A program made the position numbers and the translations under genes. Positions 37,858 through 49,008 of a DNA stretch of 64,000 nucleotides are shown here, piece after piece. A model generated the notes under the pieces. That model saw only the letters and a list, made by a program, of their open reading frames with translations. It searched no databases and was not told the DNA's origin. The stretch spans positions 124,001-188,000 of the forward strand of contig SADC01001319.1 in the NCBI GenBank assembly GCA_004194705.1, given 5' to 3'. Each line of letters begins with the position of its first letter. Position 1 is the stretch's first letter. The stretch comes from Ditylenchus dipsaci. Lineage: Eukaryota; Nematoda; Chromadorea; Rhabditida; Anguinidae.

Positions 37858-39068
37858 TTTGCTTGATGCAGTCAAATTTCTCTGAAAATTAAGAAAATGT
37901 TTAATAAGTTAGAACAATTGTTTCGATAGTGAGAGTTGTGAATAAATTGGGTTGATGGACATTATTCTGAAGAATGCGTTGATCGATTTGTAAAAGGTAC
38001 GGTAAGTTTTGTCCCAGAAAGACCGCACTTTAAATAATAATAAATGATTTGTTTTTTTTTCTTAGCTTTATGCACCCACGCAATATCTATCTATATAAGA
38101 TAGATATTACATTATAAGATAAATAAAAATTTTGATAGCAAAATATTTATAGGGGGTTTTATTCGGGGTGTGTATTTGCTGAAGCAGCACTATCAACATT
38201 AATAAAATATTTTTTACTCCTGAGAACCCAGGGAATCATAATATAAGATAGCTTCTTACATCTTAAGATTACCATTTTTTTCATAGAAAAAGTTTGATTT
38301 TGGCAAACATTTACTGTATTCCTGTATAGCTTATATTAATTAGCCCTACTTAATAACTACAGTCGGCTCCAGAGAGCAAAGATCGAAAATCGTAAAAACT
38401 GGATTAAAGATATTTATTCGGTTTAATCAAACAAACAATCTGGAGTCCGTATTATCGTCAGAATCTTAGATATATTAAGTAACTCCGTGAGTTGCTTATA
38501 ACACATATAAGGTTTATGTGGTTCTGATCACTAAAAAAGCTCTAGGGTGTGGACACGGAAACAAACCAAGAGGACATCGGCTAAGGTCAGATAGGGAATA
38601 CAATTATGTAAGAGTTGAAAAATGTGTTTGAGCAGAGTGGCGAGTTAGAGGTCTGATAAGTATTGGGATATTTGGATTGCCATGTGTATTGTATTTTCCA
38701 CCAAAAACATATCGCGCATTGACTATGGCCTATCAATAGTGTCGCGTACCAATTCTCGCGAATTGATAACGTCTTGAACTAATCTTTTACCGTTATATCG
38801 AGGATCAACGGTTCCGTTCGAAGGATTTATAATTTGTTGCAGGAAAAGTGCAGCGTTAGTTTTTCCTTAGAAAAATATTATTTATGGTCTTTGATACAGG
38901 CCATATGTCCGCGGTTTAGTTCATATATAAACTTCGAAAACAACAAGTTATCGTGGGTTTGTTGACTGTTTGTGAGCAGAAATCTTTTTTTTTAAATTAA
39001 CCCTGCTGTGTTTTTTTTGCAATATTTTCTTGATTGAACGCTCTTGCTGGCAAAAAGTTTCTTTTTAT
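37858..39068. other. no feature recognised
   Basis: 5' flank of the KH gene. AT-rich, no exon or repeat that I can support. It would contain the promoters of the KH gene (minus) and of the signal-peptide exon at 39069 (plus). Confidence 0.35.
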
Positions 39069-39202
39069 ATGGCTAGTGTGAAATTGCAAATTAGCTGCTT
39101 CATTCTTTTGATTACTTCTATATTTTTGGTGCAAGTGCAGCTACAGCATCAAGTTATAAGTCATTCCAAGATTGATGTACAGCCTAGTAATTTGCACGCT
39201 AG
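39069..39202 (+). CDS. signal-peptide first exon of a small secreted protein gene
   Basis: ATG at 39069; MASVKLQISCFILLITSIFL, then VQVQLQHQVISHSKIDVQ, ending CAC GCT AG|GTAAGA in phase 2. Length and phase match the first exons at 28426-28302, 44031-43907 and 49008-48884. I could not find its second exon; a composite repeat and a mariner lie downstream. Confidence 0.45.
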
Positions 39203-39317
39203 GTAAGATGTCATACATTCTATCTAAATGACGCATTAATTTTTCTAATTTTTTTCACCAATTTTTAATGTTTCGTGAAGAATACTGTAGTTACTCGAAT
39301 AGTACACCCCCTCTATT

Positions 39318-40015
39318 AAACCAACTGACACTACTCGTTTTTAACACTACCCCTCCCCAATAATTTTTTAAGGGTACAGTCAACCCTCGATATAACGAAC
39401 CCTATGGGACGTAAAAAATGTCCGTTGTATCGAGGTATTGCAACCCCAAACTAAATAAAGGGTTCGTTGTATCGAGGTTTTACTGCATTCGCCTAGCACT
39501 GCGCAAGTAAATGCATGTCGTTCTATTATCAATGCGGTATTTTTCTAATTACCGCCCTTTCTCATGTGCTCCTCTCTCTTAAGTTCGAAAGTTTTTTTTC
39601 TATGCAAAATTTTTGAAAAATGTTAGCCAGATAAAAGGTTTCGTCATACCAATACCAATTTTTCTGCAAAATTTTGAAAAACTGTTCGTTATAGCGAAGG
39701 TTTCGTTATATCGAGGGTTCGTTTTATCAAGGGTAAACTTGATTATGTTTCAGTCAAATCCAACCAAATTGAGCCGATGGGTTCGTTATATCAAGGGTTT
39801 CGTTATATCGAGGGTTCGTTGTATCGAGGTTCGACTAAACCGTACCTAAACGTACCTAAAACCATACTTTTTTTTAGAAAAAAAGCTGAATTTCTAATAC
39901 GGTTTTGGCCCTGAGCCTAAGGCTCAAAGCCTAAGGGCTAAGCCTAATTGCTAAGCCTAATTGCAAAGCCTAAAAATTATTCGAGGGGGGGCAGGGTGGT
40001 GGTCGAAACCACCTA
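39318..40015. repeat. composite repeat: inverted element with Tigger/pogo-like sequence inside
   Basis: The outer arms CACTACTCGTTTTTAACACT, then ACCCCTCCCC and AATTATTCGAGGGGGGGCAG resemble the element at 21803-22020. Inside, 39375-39837 is flanked by ACAGTCAACCCTCGATATAA, then CGAACC and GGTTCGTTGTATCGAGGTTC, with GGTTTCGTTATATCGAGGG repeats. Confidence 0.55.
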
Positions 40016-40721
40016 ACGCCAAACAGCTCTCTCGACGATGAAGACCTATAGGTGAATAGGAAGACCTATTCACCATTCAGCAAATCTTTCACCTCACTTT
40101 CTTTTTCGTTTTCTTAATTTCCACGAGCTCTACCGTCTGCGCTATTTGGATTTTGCAATCCAAATAGCCAAATCTTTGTCTAGTTTTGGTTTTATCCAAA
40201 ATTATTAATATCTACATTATCGACTCTTTCTCGATTTTCGAGGTTTGAAAAATGAAAAAAATTGATAAATTTCAAAGGGTTTGAAAATCAAATACATTAA
40301 TATTTATTTTGAAGAAAATCTAATGTTCGAGCCGACCGGTCTTCTATGTCTATCAAAAGCAGCGTTGTGGTCAGTATCGTCATGGATAAAAAGCAGATGT
40401 AAACACAAAAAGACAATTTTTGCTCAATTTTAATTTTTTCTATATAGCCAATTGAGAAACCGTGAGTTGAAGTAAAATGTATTCACTACAACTTCCGGTT
40501 TCTGAATAAGTCAATAAAAAATGCTTTCTTAATTAATTTTTTATAAACAGCTATGGGAATTTCTAATAAATATGTGTTCTGAAAATTGGTGTGTATGAAT
40601 TATTTCAGGAAAATCTTCTAATTGTATTGATCTTAGCTTACAATAAAATGTTTTGACATTTATCAAAAATGTCAGGGTCGAAGATTTGCAATTTGTTTTT
40701 TCAAGATTCATCTCGGAAATA

Positions 40722-41668
40722 TTAGGTTGTAACATAAGTTCCCAGCGTTTTTATTTGACGGTATCTCCTGACACGAATGATTGCTGGCCTTGTGCCATGT
40801 TATTTACCAAAATGAAGCCCTGTATTTGCTCTTTCATACGCGCTATAATTTACCCTTGTGTGCTTTAATTTTTAATCAGTTATAGGCAATTGAAATGGAT
40901 TGTCAAGTTGACAAAAAATCACATTTTCGACACCTTCTTCTTTTTGCTTTCAATCGAGGCCAAAAAGCTGCACAAGCTGCTCGGGACATTTGCGCTGTGT
41001 ACGGAGAGGCTGCTATTGGCGAAAGCACTGCCCGTGAATGGTTTGCCAAATTCAAAAAGGGCATCTTTGACCTTGAAGATGCTTCCCGCTCCGGCCGTCC
41101 AGTCGAGTTTGATGAGGACCGTCTGGAGTCTCTTTTGAAAGAGGATGGCCTTCTTCATTGGGAGATGCTGGGGAAAGGAGAAACAGTCAACAGACACGTC
41201 TATAAATCACAATTGGAACGCTTAAATAAAGCAATCCAAGAAAAGAGACCTGATCGCCAAGGACAAGTGATCCTGCTCCACGACAACGCCAGACCACACG
41301 TGGCTAAACTTGTCAAAAAAGCTCTTCTTGAGCTCGGATGGGAAGTGTTACTGCACCCGCCATACTCTCCCGATCTGGCCCCTAGTGACTACTATCTTTT
41401 CTTCTGCCTTTCCAATGATTTGCGCGGAGTTACGTTTGAAAATAATGAGGAACTCGAAGATTGGCTTCAAGATTGGTTCGACTCTCGACCTGGTGACTTT
41501 TGGCGGAAGGGAATCGACAAATTGCCGGAAAAATGGAAGGAAGTGGTAAATAACGATGGAGACTACATTACTGAATGATATGCAACTGTTGATGTATGTT
41601 TCTTTTATGAAACACCAATAAAATTTTGAAATTCCAAAAAAACGCTGGGAACTTATGTTACAACCTAA
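40722..41668 (+). mobile_element. mariner transposon, internally deleted
   Basis: Terminal inverted repeats TTAGGTTGTAACATAAGTTC and GAACTTATGTTACAACCTAA (about 29 bp, continuing into CCCAGCG) are flanked by TA target duplications at 40720-40721 and 41669-41670. It is 947 bp against about 1.3 kb for intact mariners. A polyadenylation-like AATAAA precedes the right end. It encodes the shortened transposase listed separately. Confidence 0.95.
40895..41578 (+). CDS. truncated mariner transposase, 227 aa
   Basis: The N-terminal DNA-binding helix-turn-helix half is present (CAVYGEAAIGESTAREWFAK, DLEDASRSGRPVEFDEDRLE). So is the C-terminal catalytic half with the second Asp in LLHDNARPHV and the third in YSPDLAPSDYYLF; the two are 34 residues apart, the mariner DD34D signature. 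About 118 residues are missing between LLKEDG and LLHWEML, including the first catalytic Asp, yet the frame stays open. It should bind ends but not cut. It may be mobilised in trans or act as a repressor (inference). Confidence 0.9.
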   Translation: MDCQVDKKSHFRHLLLFAFNRGQKAAQAARDICAVYGEAAIGESTAREWFAKFKKGIFDLEDASRSGRPVEFDEDRLESLLKEDGLLHWEMLGKGETVNRHVYKSQLERLNKAIQEKRPDRQGQVILLHDNARPHVAKLVKKALLELGWEVLLHPPYSPDLAPSDYYLFFCLSNDLRGVTFENNEELEDWLQDWFDSRPGDFWRKGIDKLPEKWKEVVNNDGDYITE

Positions 41669-42385
41669 TAGATCAGCTGGGTCAAATAAAATGCTAAATA
41701 ATTGCACATGGCAAAAATTCCACGAGAGATAACAGCTTTTGAAATTTTAATTTCTAAATTTAAATTTTGGCGTTCTTGAAAATTCGATTCGTTTCAGCAT
41801 GTCGATTGCATGCCAAAGTGCCTTTTAACCTAAAACTGGTATTCAAATTAAAAATATTTAATTTTTTCCAAATGTTATATTGTCTCGAGAGGATACCGAA
41901 ATTAAAACTAAGTTTGAAAGTTAAACAAGATCAATCTGCAATCGGCCATGCTAAACACGAATCCGGTCGGAAGATCAGATCCGGAAGACCTCAGAATTTC
42001 TTTTTCGCCTAGCAGAAACGCCGAAAATTCAAATTCTGCGGAAATTTCTCGCGACATTACTAGAGACGTTATGGCTCTTTTTCTTTAAAAATCTTCACTT
42101 AACATATTACCAATTTTTCATTATTTTCCAATATCGTTGTTTGAAGCTATAAAATTGAAAAAGTAATATACAGTGTTATATTTGGTATAGTAAAGTAGCA
42201 TCATAAAAATATAATATTTTCATAGAAAGGGTGGAAGATTTTGATTCAAAATACGGCTCGTCAGTCTGTCATAATTCATGGAAGTTTGCTTCGAGCAGGA
42301 AAATCCTTGAAGACAACAAAAATTTAAAAAAATCATGACAAAATTTTGTTTGGTTTTTATAATGCTCCATATTGTATAGTTGTTT

Positions 42386-44031
42386 TCATCCGTAGTAGAC
42401 GTAGCTAGGGTACCCAGAATCACAAATATCTTCTATCCTCTAATTACCACAGTTCTTCTGACAGCTATATAGCGTTTAGCCCGAGCATAGTATCTGCTAA
42501 AAATTTACAAAATTGATACTCTATAGCCAGCTATATTTTTCAAAAAATTGGGGTGTCTATCAGAAAGAATGCGGTATTTTTCACATATTATATGTTTAAA
42601 AGAAACGAACGACAACATTTTACACTTTTGCTGTAGCGTTTTTCTAATTTTTATTTAAAATGTAATTGTTGACCAAATGTTGTTAAAGAATTCGGTGTTG
42701 TGATGTCAATCGAACTTATGCAGAATAAAAATTTATGTTAGGATTTTTCTGTAGCGATTCAAATCTTAGGAAATTTTCTGAAAGAATTTTACAATTTTCA
42801 CAATACAAAATTCAATTCCGCACCAGTTTGTTCAACATCACAACATCGAATTGTTCAACAAAAATGGTTCAACGATTACATTAAAAATACAAATTTTAAA
42901 AAGCGCGACAGCCAAAGGCGTCCATTGTGGCTTGGCCTCAAAGGACCATTTCCGTCTACGCCGACGAGTTTCGTGTATCAGAATTGCTGGAGGACAGCTT
43001 TTTTATTTCGGAAATGCACGAAAAAAATAACCACCACTCCTGAAAACGCCGATTTGGTGTCAGTTTATCAAGGGTAGTGGTTTATTAATGGTGCCCTTTT
43101 CTATAATCATGGTTTACTTGCCTAGGGGAATAAAATCGCCCCTGACCTAAGGCGATGCGTATATAAAATCACTATTGAGGGTAGGATTTCAGTATTATTT
43201 GGGAATTGATATTAAATTGATATTATATACCCCAAGCAAGCCCCCTGCGCCCCCGAAGGGGGCGCAGGGGCTTGGTTGGTTAGAGATGCGCGCACTCACT
43301 CCCCTTAGACTTAATTCGAGTTAGACTCTTGATCATAATATGCATACAGAGTCTCTTTTTGCCCAGCTTCTTTATTCGAGAACTTAGTTGGAGAGATAAC
43401 TACCTATCTCTTCCTTAAAGTACATTTACGTGAAAAATGATTCTCATAAAGTGGTTTGGGCATGAGTTTTTCAGGACGGAACGACTATTTTAATTAATGT
43501 AGGATAATAAGAACTGAGGACGAAATGGCCTGAGGACGAAAAACATGCCCTTTTTCTATAATCATGGTTTACTTGCCTAGGGGAATAAAATCGCCGAATT
43601 AAAGAAAATTGCACCATCGAAATTCGCCAAAACGAGTGTCATCATTTAATGAAGCTTTTTAATTCGATCTCATATAATTCCCATATCAGTTTCAGCATTT
43701 TAGCAGGTCAGGCGAATGTGGAAATTGTGAATTTATTGTGAAATTGTGGCGCAACTTTCGATGGCGCAGTTTTTGTTTCTTGCAATTTTTGTTTAGCGCA
43801 ATCTTCCCTTAGCCGTTTACCTGGTGAAATGGTTGAAAATATGGTCGCAATTTATCAGGCTATCGGTTTATACAAGTTCATTCAAATTTGGCTTAAATAA
43901 GCTCACCTAATCTGAAAGTCTGCAGAGTTGGAATTGCTTATTGCCTCATGCTGTGATTGCCCTTGAACAACTGAACACACAATCAGTAACAGAACAATAC
44001 ACCAGCTTATTTGTAATATTAGGTTAGTCAT
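42386..44031 (-). pseudogene. Gly/Tyr-rich secreted peptide gene, copy b, broken
   Basis: Exon 1 (44031-43907) is an intact signal-peptide exon almost identical to that of copy a (ILQISWCIVLLLIVCSVVQG, then QSQHEAISNSNSADFQI, phase 2). The other recognisable exon (42496-42386) begins RYYARAKRYIAVRRTVV but then meets TAG, and the Gly/Tyr tail is out of frame after small deletions (compare copy a, exon 3). No counterpart of copy a exon 2 was found. The intron holds a hairpin and a duplicated 48-bp sequence. Confidence 0.6.
42600..43900. other. intron of peptide copy b: G/C hairpin and direct duplication
   Basis: 43231-43280 forms a strong stem, CAAGCCCCCTGCGCCCCC / GGGGGCGCAGGGGCTTG around GAA. 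The sequence GCCCTTTTCTATAATCATGG, then TTTACTTGCCTAGGGGAATA is present at 43093-43140 and again at 43547-43595. GATGCGCGCACTCACT and TTAGACTT near 43287 recur at about 8386. Confidence 0.6.
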
Positions 44032-44399
44032 TTTCAAATATTCTTTTTAGTAATCACACCCAAGCTTTTAAAAACAGTGAAAAACTGAAAAATGCAGTGA
44101 AAAGAATACGCCATATATAAATTTTTTAGGTGCAGTTTTGTACGCAACCTACTTCCTAGTGAATGTTTATTAACAAATTTAAACTTTGCCAAAACTTGTT
44201 ATTGCTTCTTTAAAAAAATATCAGTAAATATGAAGCAAATAAAAAAGGGTAAACAGCAAAAAATGTCATACTATATTTTTAACAAACTCGTTTTTAGTTT
44301 TAACAAACAAAACAATCGCATCTTAAGTCGACGAAAGAATAAAACTTCCTACGAAATGATTTTGCTCTTACGCAAAATTCGGACGCGAAATCGCTATTT

Positions 44400-44607
44400 A
44401 AAGGACCATAGCCGTCGCCGACAACGAGAACTTCAAATGTTTGAATACAAAATGTTCTCTTTCGGGACAGTTTTCTTTCGTCTTTCATTGTACTCTTTTG
44501 AGTCATTCGAAGCAAGTCAAAAGAGTACAGTTCGAGACGAAAGAGAACTGTCCCGCGCGAATTCAAACATTTGAAATTCTCGTTGTCGGCGACGGCTGTG
44601 GTCCTTT
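44400..44607. repeat. AAAGGACC-family foldback MITE, diverged subtype
   Basis: AAAGGACCATAGCCGTCGCC, then GACAACGAGAA at the left and its inverse CGTTGTCGGCGACGGCTGTG, then GTCCTTT at the right. The inner GTACTCTTTTGAGTCATTCG hairpin is shared with 21105-21300. Confidence 0.8.
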
Positions 44608-44989
44608 CAAAATGTATATTGCATTATACATTTAGTGTATGCAGTAGTTATTTTACACCTAACATTTATACCTGCTAACGAGAAATTTAGGAAGAAAAAA
44701 ATTCCAAAATATCAGCTTAAAGATCAAAGGTGAAATTTTTTTGGGAAAGTTTTTGCAAAAATTGAAAATTATTCAAAAGTGGTAATTAACCCATTTTGAG
44801 ACTTTTGGAGAGAAAAACTTTGAAAAAAAAACAGGGGGGGGGGCTAAGGAATGTTTTTTTCGGGGATCACCCCGACACAAAATCGTGTTTTTTAAGGGCG
44901 ATAAAAGTCGATCTGTGAAATAAGAATTAAAACAGGATCTAGAAAAAAATATTTGAATATTTCGAAAAGGTAGAATTCCTAGGCGCACC

Positions 44990-45253
44990 TAGAGTTGGAA
45001 AATAGCCGGCTATTTTCTTTCCGGCTATTTAGCCGGCTATATAGCCGGCTATTTTCTTTTTTTCCGGCCATTTTTGCTATTTTCTCAACCCTTGTGAAGA
45101 AGAGTTATACGTATACATGTATATAACAGCTATACAAAAAAGTCGATTTCTCACTGATGTGCTATTTTATAGAAAATAGCCGGCTATATTCCGGCTATAT
45201 TCCGGCTATATAGCCGGCTATAATCTCGGCTATATAGCCATTGGTCAACCCTA
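44990..45253. mobile_element. hAT-type MITE with AGCCGGCTAT interior
   Basis: Ends TAGAGTTGG and CCAATGGC-like inverse (GGTCAACCCTA). An exact 8-bp target duplication GGCGCACC flanks it (44982-44989 and 45254-45261). The interior consists of many AGCCGGCTAT and ATAGCCGGCTAT units. Confidence 0.85.
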
Positions 45254-46504
45254 GGCGCACCCAGTAGTTCAAGACCAATTGCAAAAAAAATTCGTCATTT
45301 TTGTGACCGAAATGTGTCCCTAATTGCTTATTTTTAACGTCAGCGCACCATTAATAACGTTTGCGCTCTTTTTGCAAAAAAACGTGAAGGCAAAAAAGTG
45401 AATTCTTTGAAACAACTGCCTTGGTCCCCCTGTTGTTTTGAAAACGCCAATAAGCAAAGTTTCCAAACAACCGGGGGAACAAGGCATTTTTTTCAAAAAT
45501 TCCCTTTTTGCCTTTGCGCTCTTCTTTTCATTTGCAATAAGAGAGCAAATGTCTTTTTACTCTGATTTAGTTGTAAATAATGACTACTTTAGCTATTTGT
45601 AATTTCTCTGCAAGTGAAGAAGAAGTTTATGGGATCTAAAGTAATTAATATTACTGAAAGCTAAAAGTTCATTGAGGAGGGCAAAATTTCCTTACAAGGG
45701 AGGGAACATCGCAAGGGAACATAGTGTCATCGCGTTATTAAAAAACTCTATATACCACTCGATAAAAAATTTATAAGTAGAACAGTGACATAAGGGTTAA
45801 AATCTGATAACGGAGCTTAATTTTCTAAGGTAAAAATGCGTTTGAAGTCGGAAAGTATAGTTTAAACTATATGTGTGGCTGAAAATGTAGCATTCAACAT
45901 GTGCTTGGATGGCCGAGTGGTTGAGCGGTAGCTTTTTATGGTCACGATGACTCCAGTGGCTGTATTTTGTCAGAGTGAATTCTCCAGGATATAGTAAACA
46001 GATCAATTAGATCCTTTAAACTTTGACTTCATAATACTTCCATTAAAGAAAGCAACAGGTTAAAATAATACGCAGTTCGAAACAGGAAAATGTTCGTGTT
46101 CATGCAAATTGTAAGTTTGACCTCATTGGTACAAAAACACGATTTTTTTTCAAACAATTTAAATTTAGAAAGTTATGATGAAATTTGGCTCTATTTAATT
46201 ATCTGGTCCATTTTTTGTCTTGGTCCATCCTGTCGGTTTTGTGTGTGACATGTGTGTTTTTTTTCGGCTTTAGGCTTAAGCAAGGGTTGGCCAGCGTATG
46301 TTAGGAGGAACTCGAAAATATTTCAGACTAATGTTTAAATCTGCCCTATCGCACGCTAGCCTACCCGTTTCTAAGCCTATACTCTAAAAACACTCAAAAA
46401 TATCAACAGGAGAACCAAGGCAAAAAATAGCACCGATACTTACACAGAGCCTAAAATCTTTTTTGGAAGTCTATAATGCTGCATACTGTATATGTTCTTT
46501 TCTT
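45254..46504. other. no gene; possible tRNA-like remnant near 45905-45985
   Basis: GATGGCCGAGTGGTTGAGCG is a good D-arm of a class II tRNA, but no matching T-arm or acceptor stem closes after it, so at most it is a tRNA-derived fragment. Otherwise AT-rich with no support for genes. Confidence 0.35.
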
Positions 46505-49008
46505 TCATCCGTAGTATCCATAGTAACCATAGCTAGGGTAGCCACCACCATAATATCCTCTATTACCTCCAACTACCACAGTTCTTCTGACAGCTACATA
46601 GCGTTTAGCCCGAGCATAGTGTCTGCTAGGGAACAAATGGTTATTCCGTGGCTAGCTATATTTTTCAGAACATATTTTTAACTAGATTTTTAAGAGTTAA
46701 GGTAACTTTTGATTGACAATTTTAGAATTGTTGGGGGTTGGAAAATATAAGCCTTATGGCGTTTAATAGAAAAAATACGGCGCCAGGGGTTATTCTACAA
46801 GAATTTTTATCAAGGGACAACAAGATTGTTTATTTAAAAAATGAACCCAATAATTATCAATTAAAATAATTTTGGAAAAAGCAAAATTCTTTTCTATTTT
46901 AGTTTAAATAGCTATCATGTGGGTCATTTGTTTCAAATCTTTTGCTGCTTAGGGTTCGGATCATAAATCCCTAAAGAACTAATAAAGCTTCGATGGTTTT
47001 TAGATTGGTGGTTTCGGCACTCATAGTTTTTACTTGGGACAAGTTTAATTAGGTCGTTAAATCATGAGGGTCGTTTAATCAATATTCATTATTTGTTTTA
47101 AATGTGTCGTTGTATCTTTGAACCCAACTAAATTAAAAAAAAGAGTCATTAAATCTAGGAGCGACTGTGAATAAAGTAAAAGTATATAGTTTATAAAGCA
47201 TATTTTAAAAGAAAAATAATTTCAATAAAAATTACCCTCCAGCCACAGCAGCTTTACGAACGACAACATAACGTTTAGCTCTAACATCAGGTCTGCTAAA
47301 AAAATTCAGTCGAGTCTTAAATTAGCGCACCTCTCTCGATTTCGTTCCCGCCTTGGTCGGAACCTTTTTAGATGGATTTTTTAAAGTCTTTTTCCAAATG
47401 GGAACGAACTCTAGGGGTTCGCTAATTCAATACTTGACAGCATATAAATAAAAACTACTTTTGCTCCACCGTAGTGTATATAACTAGGGTTGGCGAAGGA
47501 TCGGATTCTTCGATTCGAAGAATCGAAAAGTCGATTGGAGTCGAAAATTTTCGAAGAATCGGATCGGATCGAAAGTCGAAAGTCGTTTCTTTCGAAGAAT
47601 CGACTCGGATCGAAAGTCGAAAATCGTTTTTTTCGAAGAATCGACTGGGATCGAAAGTCGAAATTCTCGAAGAATCGAATCGAACCGAAAGCCGAAATTT
47701 TTTAAAAATTAACTTAGACTAAACTTATGATAAACTTATGATTTTGAGCTATTGGATTTCAGAGTTGGTATTTTTTAATAACAACAACATTGAGCAAACC
47801 ACATAAAACAATGATCGCGTATCATTCTCTAACAGTAAATCACGAATTTCTTCTGGCTCTTTTGTCTGGCCCTATAATACCTCGTCTGCTAAATTTATCT
47901 TGATGATGAGCAATTTAGCCGCTGTCTGCTTTGACAGGCGTGAACGGAGAGAATTTGCAAATAGCAGACTTGCCTTGGAGAAGCACCTATCTGAAGCAAC
48001 ACTGGGTAAAAGAAATTGGAAGATAATTGCGGGCCAGCACTGCTAAATTTGGAAAGCGACGAGAGTTTTAAGCCCACCGTTCATACATCTCCTCATGTCC
48101 AGTAAATTTCGGTCTCGGCAAAGGCAATTTCTTCTCATTTATGTATCGTTACATTTCTTCTGATAAATTTGATAATAAATGATCCGATAAATAAATAACC
48201 GGGTCCGACTCATTACGAAAATATTCCCATCTAACAAAGTATCCACAACTTCTTCATCTTCCTCCCATAGATCATTTTTGGTCTGCTGACTCAGGATCAG
48301 TTGATAAATATCAGCTGAGTGCAGTGCAATACCGCAATATTTGAGAACATAAACGCACTCGCAAGTTGCTTTATCCAAGACCTTCTTGAAATGCTCCCAG
48401 ACTACACTTGGTATTCTTCCTCAATACAAAACATATCCCATTTGAACCAGATAAAAAATGGGCAGAATAGCATTAGAATTTTCGACTCGAAGAATCGAAA
48501 AGTCAACTGAAATCGATTATTCGAAAATTTTCGAAGAATCGAATCGGACCGAAAGTCGAAAATCGTTTTTTTCGAAGAATCGACTCGGATCGAAAGTCGA
48601 AAGTCGGAATTTTCCGAGTTTTCGACTGAAAAAGTCGAAAACGAAGAATCGCTTCGCCAACCCTATATATAACTGACGAAAATTAAATAAATATATTTAA
48701 AATAACGTTTCCAGGGCAAGGGTGTGCCAGAAAAAAATATTTTTTGCAGCAAAAAAGTCATTTCGTAGCAGAAAAAAGTCATTTTTGTAGCAGAAAAAAG
48801 CTTTGTCCAGTTATTTCACGTTGGCACTTGTTTAAACAAATTTACGCAGAAGCAAACCAAAGATGTAGCTTGAATGAGCTCACCTAATCTGAAAGTCTGC
48901 AGAGTTAGGATTGCTTATTGCCTCATCCTGTGATTGCCCTTGAACAACTGAACACACAATCAGTAACAGAACAATACACCAGCTTATTTGTAATATTAGG
49001 TTAGTCAT
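46505..49008 (-). CDS. Gly/Tyr-rich secreted peptide precursor, copy a, intact
   Basis: Three exons in phase: 49008-48884 (signal peptide ILQISWCIVLLLIVCSVVQG), 47295-47236 and 46625-46505, 101 residues. Exons 2 and 3 encode related units, RPDVRAKRYVVVRKAAVAGG and RHYARAKRYVAVRRTVVVGG, so the second part arose by exon duplication. The protein ends NRGYYGGGYPSYGYYGYYG. Each unit has a K-R site that could be cut by a proprotein convertase. Such Gly/Tyr tails are known from nematode neuropeptide-like and antimicrobial peptides and from cuticle or eggshell proteins; I cannot choose. Intron 1 holds a 1.18-kb hAT element. The sequence just 5' of exon 1 is also shared with copy b. Confidence 0.65.
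47485..48665. mobile_element. non-autonomous hAT element, in intron 1 of peptide copy a
   Basis: Terminal inverted repeats TAGGGTTGGCGAAGGATC and TCGCTTCGCCAACCCTA; exact 8-bp target duplication TATATAAC at 47477-47484 and 48666-48673. The subterminal zones are GAAGAATCGA / CGAAAGTCGA repeats. The central 700 bp has no intact transposase; a minus-strand frame at 48139-48378 is of unknown origin. Confidence 0.9.

Noticed and set aside
44230..44635. Open frames of 64-114 codons on both strands
   Set aside because: They run through the AAAGGACC foldback MITE; mirrored frames on both strands are the result of its palindrome.
45905..45985. Class II tRNA gene (GATGGCCGAGTGGTTGAGCG)
   Set aside because: Only the D-arm is convincing; no T-arm GGTTCGANTCC and no closing acceptor stem.
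47474..47722. Open frames with Ser/Arg/Glu repeats
   Set aside because: They translate the GAAAGTCGAAAATCG subterminal repeats of the hAT element.
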